From Bacillus sp. ISL-51 (GTDB lineage Bacteria; Bacillota; Bacilli; Bacillales; Bacillaceae), in contig NZ_JAGGQB010000003.1 in NCBI RefSeq assembly GCF_018613535.1, positions 186,001-250,000 of the forward strand: a stretch of DNA of 64,000 nucleotides. The letters run 5' to 3'. Each line of letters opens with the position of its first letter. Within the stretch, counting starts at the first letter, position 1. The translations under genes and the position numbers were made by a program. Shown here one piece after another: positions 35,796 to 44,908 of this stretch. Below the pieces are notes generated by a model. It was given only the letters and a program-made list of their open reading frames with translations, had not been told where the DNA came from and did not search any database.

Positions 35796-36976
35796 TTTTT
35801 AAAAATGCCCGTGCATTCCATCATATGATGGAATAAAACATTCCAGTCCCGGCGGCGGGCCATTTCACGGCGCAATGCCTGATAAGATCCGTGCCGTTCT
35901 GCTTCTAACAGCTTGTCACAAGCCGAGATAAAGTCTGATGGATCGCTGCCTTCGATGTATTCATAAACATACTGTTTTTTTATTTTTGCCGTTGAAGAAA
36001 GGTTGCAGCCGACAACCGCTTTCCCGGCCGCTAAAAATTCGAAAAGCTTAAGCGGAAAGACTGCATCATTATACGGTGATTTTTTATAAGGCATAATCCC
36101 GACGTCAATGAGCTGCATATAGGACGGAACCTCATCCGGCGCGGCCGGTCCCGTCCAAATGACATTCGGGCGTTTCAGAAGTGAAATGAAATCCGGGTCG
36201 TCCTCTGCTGTATTCGGCCCCACTAACAAAATCGTCCAATCAGGACGCATGTCTGCCGTCTGTGCCAGCAGTGAGAAATCAAGCTTCGGTTTGATGCCAC
36301 CGATGAAGCCGAGAACCGCTCCGTTTCTTCCATGTAAAATGTCTCGTTCAAGTTCCCTGTTATCCCCTGTAAACAGGTCATATTCAACTCCGTTTTCAAT
36401 AGTAAATACATTTTGACGCTGATCCGCCAGCTTTTTGCCGACTTCCCGATGGAGGCAGTCTGATGTGCAGGTAATCGAATCGGCACGCTGAATGATTCTC
36501 ATTTCCGCATGTTTAATGATGTTTCTCCTTACATTTGCCAGAATGCCGGCGCGGCCGTTAATCGGCGCCGCCCATAGGTCACTGCAATCATAAATGACTT
36601 CATCCCACGGATACAGTGCGGACAAAAGCGGAAAGCCGGGAAAGGTATACCATAAACAGCAGCGCACTCCGTCCCCTTCCTTTTTCAGCATCTCTAATAA
36701 CGGGGAGAGTTTGTGCTTGTAACAAATGTCTGTGTACCTGCCGAATCGAAACATCTTTTTTTGCAGCAGGTCCTTCACCGCAAATTGCCGGATCCCCTGT
36801 GAAATGTCTGTAAATGAGCCCTTTTGCTCTTTTGGCGACGGACACACCCAGATGACGCTCTTCGTTTCTTTTTGCCGGGCGAGAAATTCAGCCAGCCTGT
36901 GCCGTCTGTACCTCAGCTGGTCATGGCCCCATTCCGCCGCGCCAACGATGACATGAATCATTGGTTCCACCTTCAT
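35780..36976 (-). CDS. tuaH: TuaH, teichuronic acid glycosyltransferase
   Basis: 398 residues, GT4-type glycosyltransferase (GT-B). The C-terminal half has GFIGGIKPKLDFSLL and a GIMPYKKSPYNDAVFPLKLFEFLAAGK nucleotide-sugar site. Last gene of the teichuronic acid operon. The start could be ATG 36976 (GGAGA 8 bases upstream, length close to B. subtilis 397) or ATG 36961. Confidence 0.9.
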   Translation of the reverse strand: MKVEPMIHVIVGAAEWGHDQLRYRRHRLAEFLARQKETKSVIWVCPSPKEQKGSFTDISQGIRQFAVKDLLQKKMFRFGRYTDICYKHKLSPLLEMLKKEGDGVRCCLWYTFPGFPLLSALYPWDEVIYDCSDLWAAPINGRAGILANVRRNIIKHAEMRIIQRADSITCTSDCLHREVGKKLADQRQNVFTIENGVEYDLFTGDNRELERDILHGRNGAVLGFIGGIKPKLDFSLLAQTADMRPDWTILLVGPNTAEDDPDFISLLKRPNVIWTGPAAPDEVPSYMQLIDVGIMPYKKSPYNDAVFPLKLFEFLAAGKAVVGCNLSSTAKIKKQYVYEYIEGSDPSDFISACDKLLEAERHGSYQALRREMARRRDWNVLFHHMMECTGIFKKAHSH

Positions 36977-36996
36977 CACCTATCTCTCCGGAACGC

Positions 36997-37755
36997 CTAC
37001 AGCCTTTTCATGACTGCGTTTTTCGCATATTGCACAAAGCACCACGAAGCCTTGATAAAATGCAGGCGTTCAATTTCTCTATAGACAAACCATGTTTTTT
37101 TGGCGGCTTTCCACTTGTTGCTTGAGATTGAGTTTTGAACCAATCTGTATTCAGACAAGCATTCATTTAAGCCGTAAGCGGTAAATCCTCTTTTTAAGAG
37201 AGCAAGCCATGTCGCCAAGTCTTGGCGCGTTCTTATGTCCGGCATCTGAATCTGCCCTGTCTGCTCTCTGTCAATCATGACCGTCAAACATCCGATAATT
37301 GTATTTTTTAAGGCTTCTTCATATGACAGGCTTTCGGGCGCGTGAATCGTTTTGTCAGTCGGCGATCCGTCCTGCTCCATCAGGCTGTAGCCGGTGAAGG
37401 AAAACGCGCAGGCGCGCTCAGACATAAATGCAAGCTGCTTTTGAAGCTTTTCCTTTTTCCATCTGTCATCACTGTCCAAAAATGCAACATAACGACCCTG
37501 TGCATGTTCGAGGGCTTTATTTCTGGCAGCGGCGGCTCCTCGGTTTTTGTCTAAATAGACTACGCGGATCCGCTTATCCTTTTTTTCGTATTGCCGTAAA
37601 ATGTCTCTCGTTCCGTCGGTTGAGCAGTCATCCGCAATAATCATTTCCCAATGCGGATGACTTTGATCCAAAACCGATTGAATCGTGTCTTCGATATATT
37701 CACTTGCGTTATAAGACGGTGTAATGACAGATACGAAAGGTTTCCAGTTTGTCAT
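36997..37755 (-). CDS. tuaG: TuaG, GT2 glycosyltransferase
   Basis: 252 residues, as in B. subtilis. GT2 fold with SVITPSYNASEYIEDTI at the start, DDCSTDGT and the metal-binding DSDD (about residue 95). Probably adds GlcA or GalNAc to the teichuronic acid repeat. ATG 37755 has GGAG 8 bases upstream; the GTG two codons earlier does not fit as well. Confidence 0.92.
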   Translation of the reverse strand: MTNWKPFVSVITPSYNASEYIEDTIQSVLDQSHPHWEMIIADDCSTDGTRDILRQYEKKDKRIRVVYLDKNRGAAAARNKALEHAQGRYVAFLDSDDRWKKEKLQKQLAFMSERACAFSFTGYSLMEQDGSPTDKTIHAPESLSYEEALKNTIIGCLTVMIDREQTGQIQMPDIRTRQDLATWLALLKRGFTAYGLNECLSEYRLVQNSISSNKWKAAKKTWFVYREIERLHFIKASWCFVQYAKNAVMKRL

Positions 37756-37778
37756 GGTCACATCTCCATCGCAGATTT

Positions 37779-38459
37779 TTAAAAGGACTCTCTAAAAAAC
37801 TCGGGAATGACAATGAACATAAACGCAATTGCAATACCGATCAAAACGCCCAGAACCGCTTTCTTTTTCGGCGGCATTCCGTGTCCGGCTAATTCATTCG
37901 TCGGTTCTGAATTCATGACACTGGCTGCTTTTAAATTGAGCTGTGTGTTTTTCAGTTCGTATAAAAACCTTTCCTTATCTACTTTGGCATCCGCACTGAC
38001 CGTTTCTCCTTCCAGCGCACCGATGCTCTGCCGAACCACCTTGGCTCTTTTCTCAAACAGCGCTTGATCATTTTTCAGAAAAGCCGCTATGATTGCCCGA
38101 AACACCGATTCGGTCTCCTGCTTATTTTGATCGGTGTAGCTGACAGTGACCAGTGCATCCGATTCTGTATTGACGGTAAGTTTACTTTTGACGGCCGCTC
38201 TGTCTTCGTCCGTTTTATCAGGCAAGGCCTGCTTTAAAAAGGCATCGCTTGTGATGAGAAGGGGGATTTCCTTTGTATTGTTATAAAGCGGATGGTCATA
38301 GTTTCCGGCCGCGATCGCTGCTTCTGATGTAAAACTGCTGCTGCCGGTGATTTTCGACGGCACTATATAACCCGCCGCCCCTAAAATGACGGGCAGCGCA
38401 ATGAGCCAAATGATATTCTTTTTGATACGCCGGGCTATTCTTGTCAACATATCCTTCAT
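37779..38459 (-). CDS. tuaF: TuaF, Wzz-like chain-length/export protein
   Basis: 226 residues with two membrane segments (about 16-33 and 198-217) flanking an extracellular helical domain, the layout of polysaccharide co-polymerases (Wzz). Likely sets chain length or helps TuaE. Its ATGA overlaps the tuaE stop. Confidence 0.88.
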   Translation of the reverse strand: MKDMLTRIARRIKKNIIWLIALPVILGAAGYIVPSKITGSSSFTSEAAIAAGNYDHPLYNNTKEIPLLITSDAFLKQALPDKTDEDRAAVKSKLTVNTESDALVTVSYTDQNKQETESVFRAIIAAFLKNDQALFEKRAKVVRQSIGALEGETVSADAKVDKERFLYELKNTQLNLKAASVMNSEPTNELAGHGMPPKKKAVLGVLIGIAIAFMFIVIPEFFRESF

Positions 38460-39943
38460 CTCGCATCTCCCTGTTTTTCATAGTTCGCCGTAACGGCAGG
38501 CTTCTTTTGTGAACGCCTCAGAATGTTAACAGCCGCAATCACGAGTGAGAGAAATACCCAGTGAAAAAATAAATTTGATACGGAGCTTGGGCTGATGCTG
38601 CTTACTAAAAAACCGATCAGTGCCGTGATAAGTCCTTCTGCGATCAGTTTTGACTGATTTTCCAATTTTCTTTCATGAAATTTGTAAAGTGTCAAAAAAA
38701 GGTACAAATAGACCGTGAGATAGCCAAGCATAATGAGCAAACCGAAGTTGGCCATAATCTCGACGAGCCAGTTGTGCACCTCGGCTACACCGCCTGTATC
38801 ATACACAGGTTCCGATGCTAAATAGTAAGACACATTTCCCGCCCCCACTCCGAAGCCGTAAGAATCAATCACATAGTGAAAGGCGTTTTTCAACAGATTT
38901 GCCCGCGCCAGGTTGGAAGGAAGCGGCTGATGCGCTGACACAATTTGCGGGGCAAAAAACAAATTCCAAACTGCATTAATGATACGGCCGGCAAATAAAG
39001 CGGCAAACGCGGCAGCGCCTGCGGCCGCAAAAAAGACGGCGAGTTTTTTTAACAAGGAAGGCAGCAGAATGAAGATATAAACAGCCGCCCCCACACAAAC
39101 GCCGAGCAGGCTCGCACGCGAACCGGTCAAAATGATTAAGTACAAGGCGCTGATCGAAAGAAGGAGACAGACCGCCTTCACATAACCGTTTTTAACGTTT
39201 TTGACTGCCGCCGCATACAAAAAGAAACTGATTGACAGAAACGTCGCGAAATCATTTTGATTAAAAAAAACGGACGTCGGATAATGCTGTTTGTACTGCG
39301 GCCCGTTATAGAGCGTGGAAGTCGGCAAATGGTGCAGCGTAAAGTGGTTGTAAAAGCCGAGCCCCATGATAAAAACGGTCATCACAAGCCAAATTGTATA
39401 AAAAATGACCAGCTGATCCATCTTCTGAATAAACATCACGATGAGATAAATCATAAAAATCCCCATCGCCATTAAAGCTAAATATTTAATGCCGTATGTC
39501 ACAGACTTTGCCCACAGCAGCGAAACGAGCCCGTATGTAAACCATAAAGCGAAAAACAGCAGGATGCCTTTTACATTCACCCGATTCCATCTGTCGATAT
39601 GAGTGCGGTTTTTCAGGATGCCGGCAATGTGCAGGACTCCAGCGGCAATTAATAGGAGCCGGTACAAAAACAAGCTGAAAAATCCGAGATGGATGGCGAA
39701 GAAAGCTTGATTTAAAAATGTACAGGCGATCAGTAAATAGATCAGCCCCATAAACATCCGGCCGTTCGTTGTGAAGGCGGATAAAAAAGCAAGGCCGGCT
39801 GTACCGATCATAAACACAATCAGCAGGACGGTGATTTTTCCAAAGCTGACATCCGTTCGGACCGCCTCCAGCATGATGAAGATTCCTGCGGTGACAGCGG
39901 CAAGCATCACAATGATATGGGCCGCTGAACATTTGATACTCAC
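38456..39943 (-). CDS. tuaE: TuaE, teichuronic acid polymerase (O-antigen ligase/Wzy-like)
   Basis: About 495 residues, polytopic with 10-12 membrane segments and a large external loop around 310-390 (…SAHQPLPSNLARANLLKNAFHYVIDSYGFGVGAGN…), typical of Wzy/RfaL proteins. It joins repeat units outside the membrane. GTG 39943 is chosen because AAGGGG lies 8 bases upstream; the longer frame upstream has no ribosome site. Confidence 0.9.
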   Translation of the reverse strand: MSIKCSAAHIIVMLAAVTAGIFIMLEAVRTDVSFGKITVLLIVFMIGTAGLAFLSAFTTNGRMFMGLIYLLIACTFLNQAFFAIHLGFFSLFLYRLLLIAAGVLHIAGILKNRTHIDRWNRVNVKGILLFFALWFTYGLVSLLWAKSVTYGIKYLALMAMGIFMIYLIVMFIQKMDQLVIFYTIWLVMTVFIMGLGFYNHFTLHHLPTSTLYNGPQYKQHYPTSVFFNQNDFATFLSISFFLYAAAVKNVKNGYVKAVCLLLSISALYLIILTGSRASLLGVCVGAAVYIFILLPSLLKKLAVFFAAAGAAAFAALFAGRIINAVWNLFFAPQIVSAHQPLPSNLARANLLKNAFHYVIDSYGFGVGAGNVSYYLASEPVYDTGGVAEVHNWLVEIMANFGLLIMLGYLTVYLYLFLTLYKFHERKLENQSKLIAEGLITALIGFLVSSISPSSVSNLFFHWVFLSLVIAAVNILRRSQKKPAVTANYEKQGDAR

Positions 39944-40006
39944 ATGACAAACCCCTTTCCAAAACCGGCAGCCGAGCCGCGGCATGCCGGGAGCCTGAAC
40001 CCTTTT

Positions 40007-41344
40007 CTATTGTGCCAGCTCTTTCATTTGCCGATCAGCATGAACCGCCGGACGGCCGATTGAATGATAGGTGAACCCGGAAGCCCTCATATATTCCAGC
40101 GGGAAGATATTTCTTCCGTCAATGATGAGCGGCTGTTTGAGCAGCTTCTTGACTTTCTGAAGATCCATCTCCTTCACTTCCGGCCAATCGGTTGTGATTA
40201 AACATGCGTCCGCATTGGCTACGGCATTGTACAGCTCTGTGTGATATTCAATGCCGTCCCCTAAAACAGCCGACGCTTCCGGAATCGCGATCGGATCATA
40301 AGCTTTAATGTGAGCGCCCTCCTTTTCAAGCCTCGCAATAATATCGAGAGCCGGGGCAGATCGCACGTCATTTGTATTCGGCTTAAAAGCAAGGCCTAAT
40401 ACGGCGATGGTTTTTCCCTTTATATTTCCTGCGGCATTGATCAATTTTTCCGTGATACGTTCCCGCTGCTTTTCATTCGTTTCAATCACGGCTTCCATCA
40501 TCTTAAACGGATAGTCAGCGGCGTTTGCCATATGCAATAAAGCTGTCGTATCCTTCGGAAAACAGGAGCCGCCGAAGCCGATTCCCGCCTGAAGAAATTT
40601 ATTGCCGATGCGGCTGTCCAGCCCGACACCCTCAGACACTTTAGAAACGTCCGCTCCGACCCGCTCGCAAATATTGGCGATATCGTTGATGAAGCTGATT
40701 TTAGCGGCCAGAAAGGCGTTTGCGGCATATTTAATCATTTCCGCGCTTTCCAGATTGGTTTTTACAATCTGCGTGTGAAAAGGCTCGTGAAGCTCTTCAA
40801 TGACCGCGGCGGCTTTATCGCTTGTCGCCCCGATTACCGCCCGTTCCATCTGCATCGTGTCACGGACCGCTGAGCCTTCCCGGAGAAATTCGGGATTGGA
40901 AGCGACATCAAACCGATAGTTTCCCTTTGAAGCTTTTCGGATGATATCATAGACGAGCCTTCCCGTCCCGACCGGAACGGTGCTTTTGTTCACAATAATT
41001 TTATATCCGTTCAGCTGTTCTCCGATCGTTTGCGCCGCAGCCTTGATATACGTCAAATCCGCTTCACCCGTCTGTGACATCGGTGTTCCGACGGCTATAT
41101 AGATGATGTCTGCGTCCTTTACCGCTGACGCAATCCCGGTCGTGAAGGAGAGACGCCCGTTTCTGACATTCTTTTCGGCTAATTCGTCAAGCTCCGGTTC
41201 AAATATTGGGATGACTCCGTTTTGTAAGCTTCTGATTTTCGCTTCATTGATGTCGCAGCAAGTGACGTTATGACCGATTTCCGCAAAACACGTTCCTGAT
41301 ACGAGACCTACATACCCGGTTCCTAATACAGCGATTTTCTTCAC
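40007..41344 (-). CDS. tuaD: TuaD, UDP-glucose 6-dehydrogenase
   Basis: 445 residues. Oxidises UDP-glucose to UDP-glucuronate, the acidic sugar of teichuronic acid; also the limiting step for hyaluronan-type polymers. NAD-binding GTGYVG at 7-12, catalytic Cys in GFGGSCFPKDT, and a C-terminal UDP-binding domain (GLAFKPNTNDVRSAP). GTG 41344 with GAGGGATG upstream is preferred over ATG 41368, which lies inside tuaC. The substrate is supplied by GtaB. Confidence 0.96.
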   Translation of the reverse strand: MKKIAVLGTGYVGLVSGTCFAEIGHNVTCCDINEAKIRSLQNGVIPIFEPELDELAEKNVRNGRLSFTTGIASAVKDADIIYIAVGTPMSQTGEADLTYIKAAAQTIGEQLNGYKIIVNKSTVPVGTGRLVYDIIRKASKGNYRFDVASNPEFLREGSAVRDTMQMERAVIGATSDKAAAVIEELHEPFHTQIVKTNLESAEMIKYAANAFLAAKISFINDIANICERVGADVSKVSEGVGLDSRIGNKFLQAGIGFGGSCFPKDTTALLHMANAADYPFKMMEAVIETNEKQRERITEKLINAAGNIKGKTIAVLGLAFKPNTNDVRSAPALDIIARLEKEGAHIKAYDPIAIPEASAVLGDGIEYHTELYNAVANADACLITTDWPEVKEMDLQKVKKLLKQPLIIDGRNIFPLEYMRASGFTYHSIGRPAVHADRQMKELAQ

Positions 41345-41348
41345 AGCT

Positions 41349-42548
41349 TCATCCCTCTCTCGAAACATTATCCTCTTTCACGGCCCGTTTGATGACGGCC
41401 CGGTATCTCTCTTTCAGCGCCTTGGCGTTTTTGCTTGCGTTAAAATGATTGCGGACGGTTTGATACAATTCATCGGCTGTTTCCGGCGTCCAAGCCCCCC
41501 CATGTTCATATTGCACAATGGCTTCTGCCAAGGCTTCAGGTGAGCCGGGCTTGATCAGCAAATACCGATGTCTTCCGAATAAGGAAGCCACACCGCCTAC
41601 ATCAGTGCAAATCACCGGAATCTTCAGCGCGAGCGCCTCGATGACAACCGTCGGCATCCCTTCACTGTAGGAAGGCAGCGCCAGCATATCTGATGCCAGC
41701 AAGTAGTCCTTTATCTTGTCATTCGGCACTTGGCCTGTGATGATGTGCCCCGCCTGCTCCCGCAAGAAAGGTTTGGCGGCTCCGTCACCGACAAATACGG
41801 CTTGATACGTGTCATCCAATGATTGAACGGCTTTTGACAAGTCGAACACGCCCTTTTCTTTTACGAGCCTGCCGATGAAAACGATCAGCTTTTTGTCCGG
41901 CGGAAGGCCGAGCTGCTTTCTGATGTCTTCCTTTGTCTGCTTCCGTTCTTGAAAGGCATCAAACGCGATGCCTATCGGGAGTACGGAGCAATCCGTTTCG
42001 CTGAGCTTTTTCATCTCTTCCCGAAGCCTGCCGCTGACAGCATATATATCCGCGGCCCCTCGGACTGCAAGTGTGAATGCCTGATGAGCGCTTTTGCTGT
42101 AGTGCGGATAGATATTGACATCACTGCCGTGCAGTGTCAAAACATAAGGAATCCCCAGCTCCTTAGATACGATGGCGGCAGCTCCGCCTGACGGCATGGC
42201 AAAGTGGGCGTGGATCAGCTCGGGCTTCAAGCCTTGCCTTTTTATGGCAGAAAGAACCGATGCCGCTATTCTTTTATGAGGCTGCGCCCACTTTAATTGA
42301 CCGGGAACAGCCTGATAAAACGGACGGTGTACAGAAATACCTTCCCGCCATTCATGAGCGGGTCTCGCTTCCTTTTTCCGATATGACTTTTTCAGCATCC
42401 GAAACGGCGCGGCCAGTTTAGGCCTCGGGCAGATAACGGTCATCTCCGCGCCAAGCTTTCGCAGCTCCTGCGCCTGAGTTTCATGAAAAACGCCTTCTCC
42501 CGGTTTTTCAGTGCTCGGATATACACTTGTCATCCACAATACCTTCAT
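41349..42548 (-). CDS. tuaC: TuaC, GT4 glycosyltransferase
   Basis: 399 residues, GT-B fold with N-terminal MTSVYPSTEKPGEGVFHE and the C-terminal FIGRLVKEKGVFDL and PSYSEGMPTVVIEALA nucleotide-sugar motif (E-x7-E). ATGA overlap with tuaB. Confidence 0.93.
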   Translation of the reverse strand: MKVLWMTSVYPSTEKPGEGVFHETQAQELRKLGAEMTVICPRPKLAAPFRMLKKSYRKKEARPAHEWREGISVHRPFYQAVPGQLKWAQPHKRIAASVLSAIKRQGLKPELIHAHFAMPSGGAAAIVSKELGIPYVLTLHGSDVNIYPHYSKSAHQAFTLAVRGAADIYAVSGRLREEMKKLSETDCSVLPIGIAFDAFQERKQTKEDIRKQLGLPPDKKLIVFIGRLVKEKGVFDLSKAVQSLDDTYQAVFVGDGAAKPFLREQAGHIITGQVPNDKIKDYLLASDMLALPSYSEGMPTVVIEALALKIPVICTDVGGVASLFGRHRYLLIKPGSPEALAEAIVQYEHGGAWTPETADELYQTVRNHFNASKNAKALKERYRAVIKRAVKEDNVSREG

Positions 42549-43993
42549 AACAAACGCCCTTTTCTTAATTTACTTTTCATATGCGGATACGCTTTTCCTA
42601 AAAGAAATAGATAAAACAACGCGCCGCAAGCCACTGAAATCGCCAGACGGAGCTTCACATCCAAACTGATGCGCTCCGTCCCGAAGCTGGCTGCAAATGC
42701 AATGATGCCCATCGCCGCCGTAAGCAGAAACGGTTTTGCCACGGCTTTGAAATAAGCCGACAGCTGCAGCTTAATGACATATGCCAAAAGCCAGCGCCCG
42801 ATCAGAAAATTCAAGATGCTGATAAAGGCGTACGTCCAGGCTACAGTTAAAAGGTTTCCGGACAGTACGGCTGCGTAAAGAGATGCACCGTAGAGCAGCA
42901 TGACGCCGGCGTCCCAATAAAACGCCAGATCCGCTCGCCCTTTTGCCAGCAGCACAGATCCGTTCGGATTCATCAAGACTCTTAAAATGCCGACAATGGC
43001 AAGAACGTTTAAAACAGGAACGGCCGCAAGCCACTTTTCTCCGAAAACCGAAGCAACAAACGCATCCGACACAGAGACCAAGCCGAGCAAAAGCGGAAAT
43101 GACACCAGCGCGAGCATTTTTGTCATATTGAGGAATCCTTCTCTGAGGACGCTGTTTTCATGCTTATTTTTCGCAAAGACGGGAAACGCCACTCTTGTAA
43201 TAATCGGATTAATCTTTAATACCGGGAGCGTGACAATTTGATAAGCAAGATTATAAATGCCGAGCGCCTCAGCGCCCATGAATCCGCCGATCAAAATCAT
43301 GTCAATGTTCGCCCCGAGCCGGTTCACAAGCCGGGATGACAGCTGAAAGGCTCCGAAAGAAAAGAAGCCTTTCATTCCCCTCAGATCAAAAACAAGCGAC
43401 GGGCTCCATGTTTCCCTGTATGAAGCCCAATACAGAAGACCTTTGCTGGATTGCAGCAGCACCTGGGAAATCACATATGCGAGAATCGGGTCCATATAAA
43501 AAACCGAGACGGCCAAATAAACAAAGGACAGCATATTTGCAAAGATTTCAATTTTACTCAGCGCATTAAATGCCAGCGCTTTTTGAAGCATATACTGATA
43601 TTGCTGCCCGATCGGAGCGATTAAAAACATAATGGCCAGCACACGGATTAAGTGCGTCAGCTCCTCCCGCCGATAAAAATCGGCGATAAACGGGCTGCTG
43701 AAAAACAGCAATGCAAACAGCACAATACCTGTCGCGATATTCATCCAGTATAAGGAAGACAGCTGTCTTTCTGTCACATGATCTTTTTGGATCAGCGCAG
43801 CGCCAAATCCCATATCAAGCGCAATTTGGGCAAACACCACAACCGTTGTGATCATGCCGACAAGACCGAATTCCGACAATGACATAACCCGGCCAAGCAA
43901 GGCAAACTGAATCACCTGTATGACCGTAATACATGCGGTCGAGATACTTGTCCACTTAGCGCCGCTTAAAATTTGATTTGTAATACTAGGCAT
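42545..43993 (-). CDS. tuaB: TuaB, Wzx-type flippase
   Basis: 482 residues, about 12-14 membrane segments, MOP/RfbX family (…GAALIQKDHVTERQLSSLYWMNI…). Turns the lipid-linked teichuronic acid unit across the membrane. Confidence 0.93.
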   Translation of the reverse strand: MPSITNQILSGAKWTSISTACITVIQVIQFALLGRVMSLSEFGLVGMITTVVVFAQIALDMGFGAALIQKDHVTERQLSSLYWMNIATGIVLFALLFFSSPFIADFYRREELTHLIRVLAIMFLIAPIGQQYQYMLQKALAFNALSKIEIFANMLSFVYLAVSVFYMDPILAYVISQVLLQSSKGLLYWASYRETWSPSLVFDLRGMKGFFSFGAFQLSSRLVNRLGANIDMILIGGFMGAEALGIYNLAYQIVTLPVLKINPIITRVAFPVFAKNKHENSVLREGFLNMTKMLALVSFPLLLGLVSVSDAFVASVFGEKWLAAVPVLNVLAIVGILRVLMNPNGSVLLAKGRADLAFYWDAGVMLLYGASLYAAVLSGNLLTVAWTYAFISILNFLIGRWLLAYVIKLQLSAYFKAVAKPFLLTAAMGIIAFAASFGTERISLDVKLRLAISVACGALFYLFLLGKAYPHMKSKLRKGRLL

Positions 43994-44029
43994 CGTTTTC
44001 CCTACTTTTTGTCTGCTGACATGATTTTT

Positions 44030-44671
44030 CTATCTTGCCCCGTCACCAGTCCAGATCACTTTGCATGTTTTGATCATAATTTTCACTTCCAATGAAAAGG
44101 TCAGGTTGCGGATATAATATAAGTCAAACATCAGCTTTTCCCTTGGTGTCATGTCATATCCCCCGTTGACCTGAGCCCAGCCGCTTAATCCCGGCTTAAC
44201 GGCAAGACGCTCTGTAAATCCCGGAATCTCAGCCTGAAACTGCTTTGTAAAAACAGGCCGTTCTGGACGCGGGCCGATCAGGCTCATTTCTCCCCGTAAG
44301 ACATTCAACAGCTGCGGCAGTTCATCAATACGCGTCCTTCTGATAAAAGCGCCGACCTTTGTCACACGGGGATCTTTTTTCAGCGCCCACACCGCCCCCG
44401 ATTTTTCAGCATCTATTTTCATAGAACGGAGCTTATACAAATGAAACGCCCTCCCGTTTTTTCCGACGCGCTCCTGCTTATAAAAAGCCGGGCCGGGCGA
44501 CTCCAAACAGATCAATATGGAGAACAGCGCCATGATCGGCAGCGCAGCCAAAAGCCCCGTCAGCGCAAACAAAATGTCCACGAATCGCTTAAAAGCCAAA
44601 TAACGGGCTGTTTTTTCCGTTACAGCAATGGTATTGCCTTGCCGCAGTAAATACTCATCATTCACATTCAT
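44030..44671 (-). CDS. tuaA: TuaA, initiating sugar-phosphate transferase
   Basis: 213 residues of the bacterial sugar transferase (WbaP/EpsL) family: one N-terminal hydrophobic hairpin (about 28-50) and the catalytic domain with [50 protein letters not shown] and [13 protein letters not shown]. First gene of the tua operon. ATG 44671 is preferred; the ribosome site (GGAG, 11 bases away) is weak. Confidence 0.93.
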   Translation of the reverse strand: MNVNDEYLLRQGNTIAVTEKTARYLAFKRFVDILFALTGLLAALPIMALFSILICLESPGPAFYKQERVGKNGRAFHLYKLRSMKIDAEKSGAVWALKKDPRVTKVGAFIRRTRIDELPQLLNVLRGEMSLIGPRPERPVFTKQFQAEIPGFTERLAVKPGLSGWAQVNGGYDMTPREKLMFDLYYIRNLTFSLEVKIMIKTCKVIWTGDGAR

Positions 44672-44753
44672 GCTTTTCTCTGCTCCCACTGACACACACC
44701 TCACGATTTGTTGGGATGTTTGATGACCTATGCCAGTGAGTTTAGCAGATGGA

Positions 44754-44791
44754 TGTTAATTGGAAGTAAAAGCAATGTTAATGTTTGTTAG
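44754..44791 (-). promoter_or_regulatory. PhoP box of the tua operon
   Basis: On the minus strand, four hexamers: CTAACA (44791-44786), 4 bases, TTAACA (44781-44776), 5 bases, TTTACT (44770-44765), 5 bases, TTAACA (44759-44754). Three of them have the exact 11-base period of PhoP-P sites (TTAACA-like, 5-base spacing). It lies 82 bases before tuaA, consistent with induction by phosphate starvation. Confidence 0.85.
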
Positions 44792-44859
44792 AATGTTTTG
44801 ATTTTTGTTTTTTTATTGTAAATCTATTCATATCCATATTTGAGGAAAAGCATAATAAA

Positions 44860-44895
44860 AAATAAAAAACAGACCAGTCATTAACTGGTCTGTTT
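44860..44895 (-). terminator. Terminator of lytABC
   Basis: AAACAGACCAGT (44867-44878) pairs with ACTGGTCTGTTT (44884-44895), 14 bases after the lytC stop, with A-rich left flank (T-run on minus strand). Confidence 0.9.
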
Positions 44896-44908
44896 ACAAT
44901 GTAAAGCC

